The position numbers were made by a program, and so were the translations under genes. From Corynebacterium sp. Marseille-P4321 (GTDB taxonomy: Bacteria > Actinomycetota > Actinomycetes > Mycobacteriales > Mycobacteriaceae), in NCBI RefSeq assembly GCF_903645305.1, contig NZ_CAHJXO010000001.1, positions 62,001 through 126,000 of the forward strand: a stretch of 64,000 nt of DNA, read 5' to 3'. Shown here piece by piece: positions 47,081-55,947 of this stretch. Within the stretch, counting starts at the first letter, position 1; each line of letters begins with the position of its first letter. Below the pieces are notes generated by a model. It was given only the letters and a program-made list of their open reading frames with translations. It had not been told where the DNA came from and ran no database searches.

Positions 47081-48748
47081 ATGTCCTCTTCGAAGAACCG
47101 CGTCCTGCTTGCGCCGGTACTTGCCCTGATCACGGCCGGTGCCCTCACTGCCTGCGCGACAACTGACACAGCGTCCAACGACGCCGAGACCACCGCGGCG
47201 GAGGGTTCCGATGCCGCAGCCGCCCCCGCGGGCGAAGGCGTAATCACCGTCGGCACCACCGACAAGGTGACCAAGCTCGACCCGGCCGGCGCCTACGACA
47301 ACGGCAGCTACCAGGTCATGCGCCAGGTCTACGGCTTCCTGGTGGAGTCCCCGGCCGGCGAGGAAGACGCGACACCTGTGCCGTCGCTGGCGGAGTCCGC
47401 CGAGTTCACCAGCCCGAACGAGTACACCGTGAAGCTTCCGGAGGGCCTGACGTTTGAAAACGGCAACGAGCTGACGTCGTCCGACGTGAAGTTCACCTTT
47501 GACCGCCAGATTGGCATCGACGACCCGAACGGCCCGGCTTCGCTCCTGGCCAACCTGGACTCCGTCGAGACGCCGGACGAGCAGACCGTGGTGTTCAAGC
47601 TGAAGGAAGGCAACGACCAGACCTTCCCGTTCGTGCTGAACTCCCCGGTTGCGCCGATCGTGGACGAAGAGGTCTTCGCCGCCGACAAGGTGATGGAAAA
47701 CGCCGAGGTTGTGGAGGGCAAGCCGTTTGCTGGCCAGTACACGATCGACAACTTCAACGAAAACGAGCTCATCTCTTACTCCCCGCGCGCCGACTACAAG
47801 GGCCTGCTGGGTGAGGCGGCGAACGAGGGCGTGAACGTGAAGTACTACGCCGACGCGTCGAACATGAAGCTCGACGTCCAGCAGAACAACATCGACGTCG
47901 CCTATCGCTCGCTGACCGCCACCGACATCGACGACCTGCGCGGCGACGACAACGTGAAGGTCGTCGAGGGCCCGGGTGGCGAGATCCGCTACATGGTGTT
48001 CAACCTCAACACCCAGCCGTACGGCGCGACGACCGAAGAGGCCGACGCTGAGAAGGCGAAGGCTGTGCGCCAGGCCGTGACCGCGTCCATCGACCGTTCC
48101 GCGCTGGCCACCGACGTGTACAAGGACACCTTCTCCCCGCTGTACTCCTCCGTGCCGGAGGCGATGAACGGCGCCACCGAGCCGGTGAAGGACCTCTACC
48201 TCACCGCCGACGGCGGCGCGGACGCCGACAAGGCAAAGCAGATCCTTGAGGACGCGGGCGTTGAGGTTCCGGTGGACCTCGCGCTGCAGTACAACCCGGA
48301 CCACTACGGCCCGTCTTCCGGCGACGAGTACGCGGCGATTAAGTCCCAACTCGAGGCAACCGGCCTGTTCACCGTGGACCTGCAGTCCACCGAGTGGGTG
48401 CAGTACAACAAGGACCGCACCGAGGACGTCTACCCGCTGTACCAGCTCGGCTGGTTCCCGGACTTCCCGGACGCGGACAACTACCTCACCCCGTTCTTCA
48501 CACTGAACAACTTCGTGGGCAACCACTTCGAGGATGAGACTGCGGACAAGATGATCCGCGAGTCCGCCGTGGAGCCGGACGAGGATGCACGCATGGCGAA
48601 GCTGGGCGAGGTCCAGGACTACATGGCGGAAGAGCTCTCCACTGTCCCGCTGCTGCAGGGCAAGCAGTTCGCCATCGTGGGCAAGGACGTCGAGGGTGTT
48701 GAGCTCGACTCGTCCTTCCTGCTCCGCTTCGGCCCGATTTCCAAGTAA
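47081..48748 (+). CDS. oligopeptide ABC transporter substrate-binding lipoprotein
   Basis: This is a 555-residue protein with signal peptide and lipobox LTAC (Cys about residue 24), an Ala/Thr/Glu linker, then the family 5 solute-binding fold (ITVGTTDKVTKLDPAGAYDNGSYQVMRQVYGFL). It captures peptides or similar compounds outside the cell and delivers them to the permease genes that follow. AGGAG precedes the ATG. It heads the operon with two permeases and a double ATPase. Confidence 0.93.
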   Translation: MSSSKNRVLLAPVLALITAGALTACATTDTASNDAETTAAEGSDAAAAPAGEGVITVGTTDKVTKLDPAGAYDNGSYQVMRQVYGFLVESPAGEEDATPVPSLAESAEFTSPNEYTVKLPEGLTFENGNELTSSDVKFTFDRQIGIDDPNGPASLLANLDSVETPDEQTVVFKLKEGNDQTFPFVLNSPVAPIVDEEVFAADKVMENAEVVEGKPFAGQYTIDNFNENELISYSPRADYKGLLGEAANEGVNVKYYADASNMKLDVQQNNIDVAYRSLTATDIDDLRGDDNVKVVEGPGGEIRYMVFNLNTQPYGATTEEADAEKAKAVRQAVTASIDRSALATDVYKDTFSPLYSSVPEAMNGATEPVKDLYLTADGGADADKAKQILEDAGVEVPVDLALQYNPDHYGPSSGDEYAAIKSQLEATGLFTVDLQSTEWVQYNKDRTEDVYPLYQLGWFPDFPDADNYLTPFFTLNNFVGNHFEDETADKMIRESAVEPDEDARMAKLGEVQDYMAEELSTVPLLQGKQFAIVGKDVEGVELDSSFLLRFGPISK

Positions 48749-48776
48749 CACCAGAAAGTAAGGCTCAGCGAGAACT

Positions 48777-49850
48777 ATGACTGCCGCCGTAGAGGCGGAA
48801 AACGAACAGAAAACGAGTAAGGGTAGCGGCGGGAGTTTCCTGCGGTACATCCTTATTCGTTTTCTGCTTATTTTCCCCACAATCTTCATCCTGGTCACCA
48901 CCGTCTTTTTCCTGATGCGCTCAACGGGCGACCCGATTAGCGCGGCCCTCGGCGGGCGCCTGCCAGCCGACGAGCTGGCCCGCCGCGTGGAAGAAGCCGG
49001 TTACAACAAGCCGCTCATCGTCCAATACTTCGACTACCTCGGCGACGTCGCGCGCGGCGACTTCGGCACCACGTTCACCGACGGCCAGAAGGTCACCGAT
49101 TTGCTGGTCACCTACGGCGCCGCGACCGCGGAGCTGGTGTTTTACGGGCTCATCGTCGCGCTGCTGCTCGGCGTGCCGGGCGGCATGGTCGCCGCCTACT
49201 ACCGCGACCGCTGGCCAGACGCCGTGCTGCGCATCCTGGGCATCCTCGCCTACGCCACCCCGGTGTTCTTCGTCGGTCTGCTGCTCAAGCTGGTCTTTTC
49301 GGTGCAGCTGGGTTGGTTGCCGGTAGCAGGGCGCGTATCGACGGCCGGTGAAGCGACCCTGCGCTCCATCACCAACCCCACGCCTTTCTACGGCCTTGAC
49401 GCGCTGCGCTTGGGCGACCCGGCCCTGATCAAGGACGTCGCTTCGCACGCGATCCTGCCGGCCGTCGCCATCGGCCTGCTCATCGGTGGTGTGTTCCTGC
49501 GCCTGGTGCGCACGAACCTGATCGGCACACTGGAGCGCCAGTACATCGAGTCCGCCCGCTCCCGCGGCGTGAAGGAGCGCAGGCTGGTCACCCACCACGG
49601 CCTTCGCCCCGCGCTGATCCCCGTGATCACGGTGATGGGTATGCAGATCGCGCTCTCGCTCGGCGGCGCCGTGCTCACGGAGACCACCTTTGAGTGGAAG
49701 GGCCTGGGCTACATCTTGGTGCAGTACATGCAGGCGCGTGACTACGTGGCGGTGCAGGGCATCGTCATGCTCATGGCCGTCATCGTCGCCGTGACCAATT
49801 TCATCGTGGACATCATCGCCGCGTTCGTCGACCCGAGGGTGAGGTTCTAA
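48777..49850 (+). CDS. oligopeptide ABC transporter permease (DppB/OppB type)
   Basis: This is a 357-residue membrane protein with six expected helices and the EAA loop (ESARSRGVKERRLVTHHGLRPALIP). The first helix starts near residue 22 (FLRYILIRFLLIFPTIF). It forms the channel with the next permease. The start is 28 bp after the binding-protein gene, and its stop overlaps the next start (TAATG). Confidence 0.93.
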   Translation: MTAAVEAENEQKTSKGSGGSFLRYILIRFLLIFPTIFILVTTVFFLMRSTGDPISAALGGRLPADELARRVEEAGYNKPLIVQYFDYLGDVARGDFGTTFTDGQKVTDLLVTYGAATAELVFYGLIVALLLGVPGGMVAAYYRDRWPDAVLRILGILAYATPVFFVGLLLKLVFSVQLGWLPVAGRVSTAGEATLRSITNPTPFYGLDALRLGDPALIKDVASHAILPAVAIGLLIGGVFLRLVRTNLIGTLERQYIESARSRGVKERRLVTHHGLRPALIPVITVMGMQIALSLGGAVLTETTFEWKGLGYILVQYMQARDYVAVQGIVMLMAVIVAVTNFIVDIIAAFVDPRVRF

Positions 49851-50839
49851 TGTCCACCGCAACCACAGCGAAAAAGTCCCCCGGCACCACGCCGAAGTGG
49901 AAGCAGCTGCCACTGATTAAGGACGTGGTGCGCTCGGCTGGCCTGCAGCGCTTCATGCTTATCGTCGGCCTTATCCTCACCTCGATTCTGTTGCTCACCG
50001 CGCTGTTCGCTCCGCTTATCGCGCCGTACACCTGGTCGCAGACCGCGGACGAGGCTGGCACGTTCGGCACCCAGCAGCCGCCGTCGGCTGAGCACATCTG
50101 GGGCACCACCGTGTCCGGCTTCGACGTGTTTTCCCGCGTGGTGTGGGGCACCCGCACCGCGGTGGCCGTCATCGTGGCGGCCGTGGTGCTGTCCATCATC
50201 CTGGGCACGCTGCTCGGGCTGATCTCCGGCTACATCGGCGGCTGGCTCGACCGCATCCTGGTGATGATCGCGGACGCCATCTACGCGTTCCCGTCCCTGC
50301 TTTTGGCCATCGTGATGTCGATTGCGCTCACCGGCGGCAAATCGAGCGCGCTCGGCGGCATCGCCGCGGCCGCGATCTCGATCACCGTGGTGTTCATCCC
50401 CCAATACTTCAGGGTGATACGCGCCGAAACCATGCGCTTGAAAGCCGAGCCGTTCGTGGAATCCGCCATGGTGGTCGGCGCGTCGCGCTGGCGCATCATG
50501 GGCGTGCACATCTTCAGAAACGCCACCCGCACCCTGCCTCTGATCTTCACGTTGAACGCCTCCGAGGCCATCCTCACCCTGGCGGGCCTGGGCTTCATCG
50601 GCTTCGGCATCGAGCCCACCTCGGCCGCGGAGTGGGGCTACGACTTAAACCGCGCCGTCTCCGACGTCACCTCCGGCATCTGGTGGACCGCCCTCTTCCC
50701 GGGCCTGGCTATCGTCCTTTCAGTACTGGGCATCACACTGGTCGGCGAGTCCTTGAACGACTTGAACGACCCGCGGCTGCGTGTTCGTCGTAAAGCAAAA
50801 GCCCACGACACAGACCGATTCGAGGAGGCGGACGCATGA
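49850..50839 (+). CDS. oligopeptide ABC transporter permease (DppC/OppC type)
   Basis: This is a 329-residue membrane protein with a long cytoplasmic N-terminus, first helix near 38, and EAA loop (ESAMVVGASRWRIMGVHIFRN). It shows the DppC-typical WGTTVSGFDVFSRVVWGTRTA pattern (periplasmic loop) and terminates with GESLNDLNDPRLR. It overlaps the previous gene by one base and the ATPase gene by 4 bp. Confidence 0.93.
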   Translation: MSTATTAKKSPGTTPKWKQLPLIKDVVRSAGLQRFMLIVGLILTSILLLTALFAPLIAPYTWSQTADEAGTFGTQQPPSAEHIWGTTVSGFDVFSRVVWGTRTAVAVIVAAVVLSIILGTLLGLISGYIGGWLDRILVMIADAIYAFPSLLLAIVMSIALTGGKSSALGGIAAAAISITVVFIPQYFRVIRAETMRLKAEPFVESAMVVGASRWRIMGVHIFRNATRTLPLIFTLNASEAILTLAGLGFIGFGIEPTSAAEWGYDLNRAVSDVTSGIWWTALFPGLAIVLSVLGITLVGESLNDLNDPRLRVRRKAKAHDTDRFEEADA

Positions 50840-52488
50840 ACCGCGTAGATATTGAAAACCTGCACGTCGGCTTCAACACCGACTCCGGTTTCGTGCACGC
50901 AGTGCGCGGCGTGAACCTCGCGCTCGAACCCGGCGAGATCCTCGCGCTCGTGGGCGAATCCGGCTCCGGCAAAACCGTCACCGCCCGCTCCGTGCTCGGG
51001 CTGCTCGGCGACACCGCCGTATCCAAAGGCACCGTGCTGGTCGAAGGCAACAACGTGACCACCATGAGCGGCGACGAGCTGCGCGAAATGCGCGGCAAGG
51101 ACGCCTCCATGATCTTCCAGGAGCCCTCCAGCGCCATGAACCCCGTGTTCCCCATCTGGTGGCAGATGGCGGAGGGGCTGCGCGCGCACAACCCGAAGAT
51201 CTCGAAGAAGGAAGCTAAACGACGCTGCGTGGAAGCGCTGCGCGCCGTGGGCATCCCCGAGCCGGAAAAGCGCATCAACCGCTACCCGCACGAATTCTCC
51301 GGCGGGCAGAAGCAACGCATCATGATCGCGATGGCCATCGAACTCGGCGCGAACACCATCGTCGCCGACGAGCCAACCACCGCACTTGACGTCACCGTGC
51401 AGGCCGAGATTCTGCAGCTGCTGCGCAAGCTTCGCGACGAGCGGGGGACCTCCATCATCATCATCACCCACAACATGGGCGTCGTGGCGGACCTCGCGGA
51501 CAGCGTTGCCGTGATGTACCAGGGGCGCATCATCGAGCGGGCGCCGGTGCGCGAACTGTTCGCCAACCCGCAGGAGGACTACACCAAGCGGCTGCTGAGC
51601 GCGGTTCCGCGGCTGGGAACACAGTCGCTTTCGGCGCTGACGCCCGCGGCGGAGTTGGATGAGATGCGCTCCGGTGTGCCCGTGGTGGAGGCCAATGGGC
51701 TCGAGGTGACGTACCCGGGCCGTCTCGGAGCGCCTTCGTTTACCGCGGTGAAAGGCGTGTCGTTCGCGATTCACGCGGGCGAGGTGTTCGGCCTGGTCGG
51801 CGAGTCCGGCTCCGGTAAGACCACCATCGGACGTGCCATGGTGGGGCTGGAGAAAGTCACCGGCGGGTCGCTGAACGTGCTGGGGCAGGACCTCAAAGGC
51901 ATCCGCCCCGATGCGCTTCGCGAGCTGCGCAAACGCGTCGGCTTCGTGTTCCAGGACCCGGCGACCTCGTTCAACCCGTACTTCACCGTGGAGGAGTGCA
52001 TCACCGAGCCGATGGTGGTCAACTCTGACGCGTCGGCGAAGGACCGGAAGCGTCGCGCCGCCGAGCTTCTCGACGCCGTCGAGCTCCCCGTCGAATTCGC
52101 ATCCCGCTACCCGCACGAACTCTCCGGCGGCCAGCGACAGCGCATCTCACTTGCCCGCGCACTGGTCCTCGACCCGGAGCTGCTCATCGCCGACGAGCCC
52201 ACGTCCGCCCTCGACGTCTCCGTCCAGGCCGTGGTGCTCGAGCTGTTCCAGTCGCTGCAACGCGAACTGGGCTTCGCGGCACTGTTCATCAGCCACGACC
52301 TAGCTGTGGTGGACATGGTCTCCCACACCGTCGGCGTGCTCTACCACGGCGACCTGGTGGAATACGGCTACGGCAAGGATGTGATGGCCAACCCGCAGGA
52401 GGCCTACACGCAGCGCCTAGTCGGCTCGTTGCCGGTGCCGGATCCGGTGGAACAGGCCGCGCGCCGGGAGGCGTTCTTCGCCAAGTAG
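50836..52488 (+). CDS. dual ABC ATPase (DppD-DppF fusion)
   Basis: This is a 550-residue protein with two ABC ATPase domains in tandem. Domain 1 (1-270): Walker A GESGSGKT, signature FSGGQKQR, Walker B IVADEPTTALD. Domain 2 (285-550): Walker A GESGSGKT, signature LSGGQRQR, Walker B LIADEPTSALD. It supplies energy to the two permeases above. The start overlaps the permease gene. No terminator hairpin with a T-run follows directly. Confidence 0.94.
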   Translation: MNRVDIENLHVGFNTDSGFVHAVRGVNLALEPGEILALVGESGSGKTVTARSVLGLLGDTAVSKGTVLVEGNNVTTMSGDELREMRGKDASMIFQEPSSAMNPVFPIWWQMAEGLRAHNPKISKKEAKRRCVEALRAVGIPEPEKRINRYPHEFSGGQKQRIMIAMAIELGANTIVADEPTTALDVTVQAEILQLLRKLRDERGTSIIIITHNMGVVADLADSVAVMYQGRIIERAPVRELFANPQEDYTKRLLSAVPRLGTQSLSALTPAAELDEMRSGVPVVEANGLEVTYPGRLGAPSFTAVKGVSFAIHAGEVFGLVGESGSGKTTIGRAMVGLEKVTGGSLNVLGQDLKGIRPDALRELRKRVGFVFQDPATSFNPYFTVEECITEPMVVNSDASAKDRKRRAAELLDAVELPVEFASRYPHELSGGQRQRISLARALVLDPELLIADEPTSALDVSVQAVVLELFQSLQRELGFAALFISHDLAVVDMVSHTVGVLYHGDLVEYGYGKDVMANPQEAYTQRLVGSLPVPDPVEQAARREAFFAK

Positions 52489-52636
52489 GCGGCGCGGGGG
52501 CTGCGGCGGCGCTGGTGCCGGGGCGAGCGCGCCGGGCTGCAGAGGTGTGCCGGGGTTTACCGGCCTCCGCGAAGTAGACCCAGCGGTTGAAGTCAGCGTC
52601 AGCGAGCGCGCGACCTGGGGGTTTGTGGTAGGTCCC

Positions 52637-52775
52637 TGTAGACCCCAGCGCTGGGGTCTACATCAAAATCTATAGCTGTAGACACCAGAGATTTGTATAG
52701 ATATACGAGCTGGAGTTTTATCGCGTGATTCTGGGCTCAGATGCGCTGGGGTCTACTTGCTTGTAGACCCCAGCG
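52637..52775. repeat. palindromic GTAGACCCCAGCG element, two intact and two decayed copies
   Basis: A perfect 26-bp palindrome at 52637-52662 joins TGTAGACCCCAGC to its complement. At 52744-52775 CGCTGGGGTCTAC and GTAGACCCCAGCG form a hairpin with a 6-bp loop. Variants GTAGACCCAGCGG (near 52574) and TGTAGACACCAGAG (near 52677) look decayed. The 312-bp gap between the ATPase and hutI genes otherwise contains nothing. Confidence 0.75.
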
Positions 52776-52800
52776 TTTGGAGGGTGCGCGGGGCTGCGCC

Positions 52801-53991
52801 TTAGCCGTAGACCTTCTCGCCTGCGACCCAGGTCTGCCACGTGATCGGCATACCCGGGCGGTACGCCAGGTTGATGGCGTTCTCCGCGTCGAGGATGTGC
52901 AGGTCAGCGGCTGCGCCCGGAACCAGGGTGCCCTTCGCGGGGCGGCCCTGTGGGTCTTTGCCGCCGCCGACATTGTGGCGGCGCAGGGCCTTGGCGCCGC
53001 CGGTGGTGGCGGCCTCGATGGCCTCGTCCAACGTGAGGTACTGCTGCAGCACCGCCGTGGTGACGCAGAAGTTCATCGAGGACGTGAAGCTGGTGCCCGG
53101 GTTGAGGTTGGAGGCGATGGCGAGGGTGGCGCCGGCGTCGCGAAGCGCGCGCGCCGGGGCGAGGTCCTCGCGGGTGGACAGGTCGCAGGCGGGCAGCAGC
53201 GTGGCGACGGTGTCCGAGCCAGCCAGCAGCTCAATGTCCTCCTCGGACAGGTAGTTCACGTGGTCGACGCTGGCCGCGCCCATCTCCACGGCGAGCTTCA
53301 CGCCAGGGCCCTCACCGAGCTGGTTGCCGTGCACGCGCACGCCCAGGCCGGCGGCCTTGCCGGCCTCGAGTACGCGGCGGGACTGCTCCTCGTTGAACGC
53401 GCCCTTCTCGCAGAACACGTCGATCCAGTTCACGTGGTCCTTCACGGAGTCGAGCATCGGGCCGACCACCTCGTCGAGGTACTCTTCCGCGTCCGCCCCC
53501 GGCGGCACGAGGTGGGCGCCGAGGAAGGTGACCTCGTCGACGTGGCGGGCCGCCACGCGCGCGGCCTCCGCCTCGGATTCGACGTTCAGGCCGTAGCCCG
53601 TCTTCGTCTCGAACGTGGTCGTGCCACCGGCGTGGCCTGCGGCGATGCGCTCGCGCACCAGCTCGTCCAGGCGGTCCTCGCCGGCGGAGCGGGTTGCTTC
53701 CATGGTCACGGCGATGCCGCCTGCGGCGTAGGACTCGCCGGCCATGCGCGCCTCGAACTCCTCGGCACGGTTGCCGTCGAAGACCATGTGGGTGTGCGAG
53801 TCCACCCAGCCTGGCAGCACGGCGCGGCCGCCCACATCCACGCGCTCAGCGGAGGAAGCCTCCGCGGGGGCTTGGTCGGCGGGGCCGACCCAGGAGACCA
53901 CGCCATCGTCGATAAGCAATGCTGCATCCTTGATGGTGCCAAGCTCAGACACGGTGCGAAGTTCGGAAATACCAGTAATGAAAGTGCTCAT
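52801..53991 (-). CDS. hutI: imidazolonepropionase
   Basis: This is a 396-residue amidohydrolase: DSHTHMVFDGNRAEEFEARMAGE-type start (metal His pair, about 72-74), KTGYGLNVESE, the VHGNQL His, and SVDHVNYLSEEDIE. It opens 4-imidazolone-5-propionate to N-formimidoyl-L-glutamate, the third step of histidine degradation. AAAGGCACCC lies before the ATG at 53991. It lies downstream of hutU (82 bp) and probably on the same transcript. Confidence 0.93.
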   Translation of the reverse strand: MSTFITGISELRTVSELGTIKDAALLIDDGVVSWVGPADQAPAEASSAERVDVGGRAVLPGWVDSHTHMVFDGNRAEEFEARMAGESYAAGGIAVTMEATRSAGEDRLDELVRERIAAGHAGGTTTFETKTGYGLNVESEAEAARVAARHVDEVTFLGAHLVPPGADAEEYLDEVVGPMLDSVKDHVNWIDVFCEKGAFNEEQSRRVLEAGKAAGLGVRVHGNQLGEGPGVKLAVEMGAASVDHVNYLSEEDIELLAGSDTVATLLPACDLSTREDLAPARALRDAGATLAIASNLNPGTSFTSSMNFCVTTAVLQQYLTLDEAIEAATTGGAKALRRHNVGGGKDPQGRPAKGTLVPGAAADLHILDAENAINLAYRPGMPITWQTWVAGEKVYG

Positions 53992-54073
53992 GGGTGCCTT
54001 TCTAGTTGATTTGATGAAAAACCGCCCACGCCCGGTTGGGCGCAGGCGGGATGTAGAGGCCGGGTTCTAACGA

Positions 54074-55765
54074 TTAATCGCGTGCGTTGAACGGCATCGG
54101 GATGCGAACGCCGCGCTCCTCGGCCACCTCAGCGGCGCGGGAGTAACCGGCATCGAAGTGGCGGAACACGCCGAAGCCAGGGTCGTTGGTCAAAACGGCC
54201 TTCAGCTTCGCCTCTGCAATGTCGGTGCCGTCAGCGACGGTGACCTGGCCGGTGTGGATGGAACGGCCCATGCCAACGCCGCCGCCGTGGTGGATGGACA
54301 CCCAGGTAGCGCCGCCGGAGACAGCGGTCATCGCGTTGAGCAGCGGCCAGTCCGCCACAGCGTCGGTGCCGTCGAGCATCGACTCGGTCTCGCGGTACGG
54401 AGACGCAACGGAGCCGGAGTCGAGGTGGTCGCGGCCGATAACGATCGGGGCCTTGACCTTGCCCTCGCGCACCAGGTTGTTGAAGATCACGCCGGCCTTG
54501 TCGCGCTCGCCGTAGCCCAGCCAGCAAATACGCGCGGGCAGGCCCTCGAACTCCACGTACTCCTCGGCCGCGTCGAGCCACTTGTGCAGGTGCTCGTTGT
54601 CCGGGAACGCTTCCTTGATGGCCTGGTCGGTGACCTTGATGTCCTCCGGGTCGCCGGAAAGCGCAACCCAGCGGAACGGGCCGAGGCCCTCGCAGAACAG
54701 GGGACGGATGTAGGCCGGGACGAAGCCCGGGAACTCGAAGGCGCGGTTGTAGCCGGCCTTGCGCGCCTCGTCGCGGATGGAGTTGCCGTAGTCGAATACC
54801 TCGGCGCCCTCGTCCTGGAACTCCACCATCGCCTGCACCTGAGCGGCCATGGCCTCGCGGGCCTTCTTGGTGAAGGTGACCGGGTCGGCGGCGGCCTCGT
54901 TGTGCCAGTCCTCGAAGGCGATCTCGGACGGCAGGTAGCTCAGCGGGTCGTGTGCGGAGGTCTGGTCGGTGACAATGTCCACCTCGAGCTCGCCGGCGCG
55001 GTGGCGGCGCAGCATCTCCGGGAAGACCTCCGCGGCGTTGCCCACCAGACCGACGGACAGGGCACGCTTCTCAGCCTTCGCCTCGGTGACCAGCTTGATA
55101 GCTTCCTCGATGTCGGTGGTGACCTCGTCGAGGTAGCGCTTGCCCTGGCGGCGCTTCAGGCGCGACTCGTCCACGTCCACGATGAGGCAGGCGCCACCGT
55201 TCAGGGTGACGGACAGCGGCTGAGCGCCACCCATGCCGCCGCAGCCGCCGGTGAGCGTCAGGGTGCCGGCCAGGGTGCCGTCGAAACGCTTGCGCGCAAC
55301 CGCCGCGAAGGTCTCGAAGGTGCCCTGCAGGATGCCCTGGGTGGCGATGTAGATCCAGGAGCCAGCCGTCATCTGGCCGTACATCATCAGGCCCTCGTCC
55401 TCGAGCTCACGGAAGTGCTCCCAGTCGGCCCAGTCACCGACGAGGTTCGAGTTCGCGATGAGCACGCGCGGCGCCCACTCGTTGGTCTTCACAACACCGA
55501 CGGGCTTGCCGGACTGCACGAGCAGCGTCTCGTCCGACTCCAGGTCCTTCAGGGTGTCGCAGATCGCGTCGAAGGCCTCCCAGCTGCGGGCTGCGCGGCC
55601 GGTGCCGCCGTAGACCACGAGCTCGTCCGGGTTCTCCGCAACCTCCGGGTCGAGGTTGTTCTGCAGCATGCGCAGCGGAGCCTCGGTCTGCCAGGACTTC
55701 GCGGTGATCTCCGTGCCGCGGGGTGCGTGGACCTCGCGGGCGCCTTCGGACCAGTTCTTCGCCAT
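54074..55765 (-). CDS. hutU: urocanate hydratase
   Basis: This is a 563-residue protein with the glycine-rich NAD-binding motif [15 protein letters not shown] and the catalytic region [17 protein letters not shown], closing with [16 protein letters not shown]. It hydrates urocanate to imidazolonepropionate, the second step of histidine degradation, using tightly bound NAD as an electrophile. GGAGGAATTCCTATGG contains the ribosome-binding site. hutI follows. Confidence 0.96.
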   Translation of the reverse strand: MAKNWSEGAREVHAPRGTEITAKSWQTEAPLRMLQNNLDPEVAENPDELVVYGGTGRAARSWEAFDAICDTLKDLESDETLLVQSGKPVGVVKTNEWAPRVLIANSNLVGDWADWEHFRELEDEGLMMYGQMTAGSWIYIATQGILQGTFETFAAVARKRFDGTLAGTLTLTGGCGGMGGAQPLSVTLNGGACLIVDVDESRLKRRQGKRYLDEVTTDIEEAIKLVTEAKAEKRALSVGLVGNAAEVFPEMLRRHRAGELEVDIVTDQTSAHDPLSYLPSEIAFEDWHNEAAADPVTFTKKAREAMAAQVQAMVEFQDEGAEVFDYGNSIRDEARKAGYNRAFEFPGFVPAYIRPLFCEGLGPFRWVALSGDPEDIKVTDQAIKEAFPDNEHLHKWLDAAEEYVEFEGLPARICWLGYGERDKAGVIFNNLVREGKVKAPIVIGRDHLDSGSVASPYRETESMLDGTDAVADWPLLNAMTAVSGGATWVSIHHGGGVGMGRSIHTGQVTVADGTDIAEAKLKAVLTNDPGFGVFRHFDAGYSRAAEVAEERGVRIPMPFNARD

Positions 55766-55947
55766 AGGAATTCCTCCATCGTGAACGTAACGGGAAATTG
55801 TGATGCGGACCTCCGGTGCCCACCGGTGTTATCCGCGTTACTCGTAGGTTAGGGCTCGCGCCCTGTTGCAGAAAGTAGGTTTTGCGCGATGCTGTCTCGA
55901 ATGCGAGACGTCCCGCGGGTGTTTCGGTGCCCACCGTGAGGCGTCGA

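Noticed and set aside
55766..55947. Small gene between hutU and hutH
   Set aside because: Frames crossing this gap are shadows of hutH and hutU; I see only a ribosome-binding site for hutU and no clear element otherwise.
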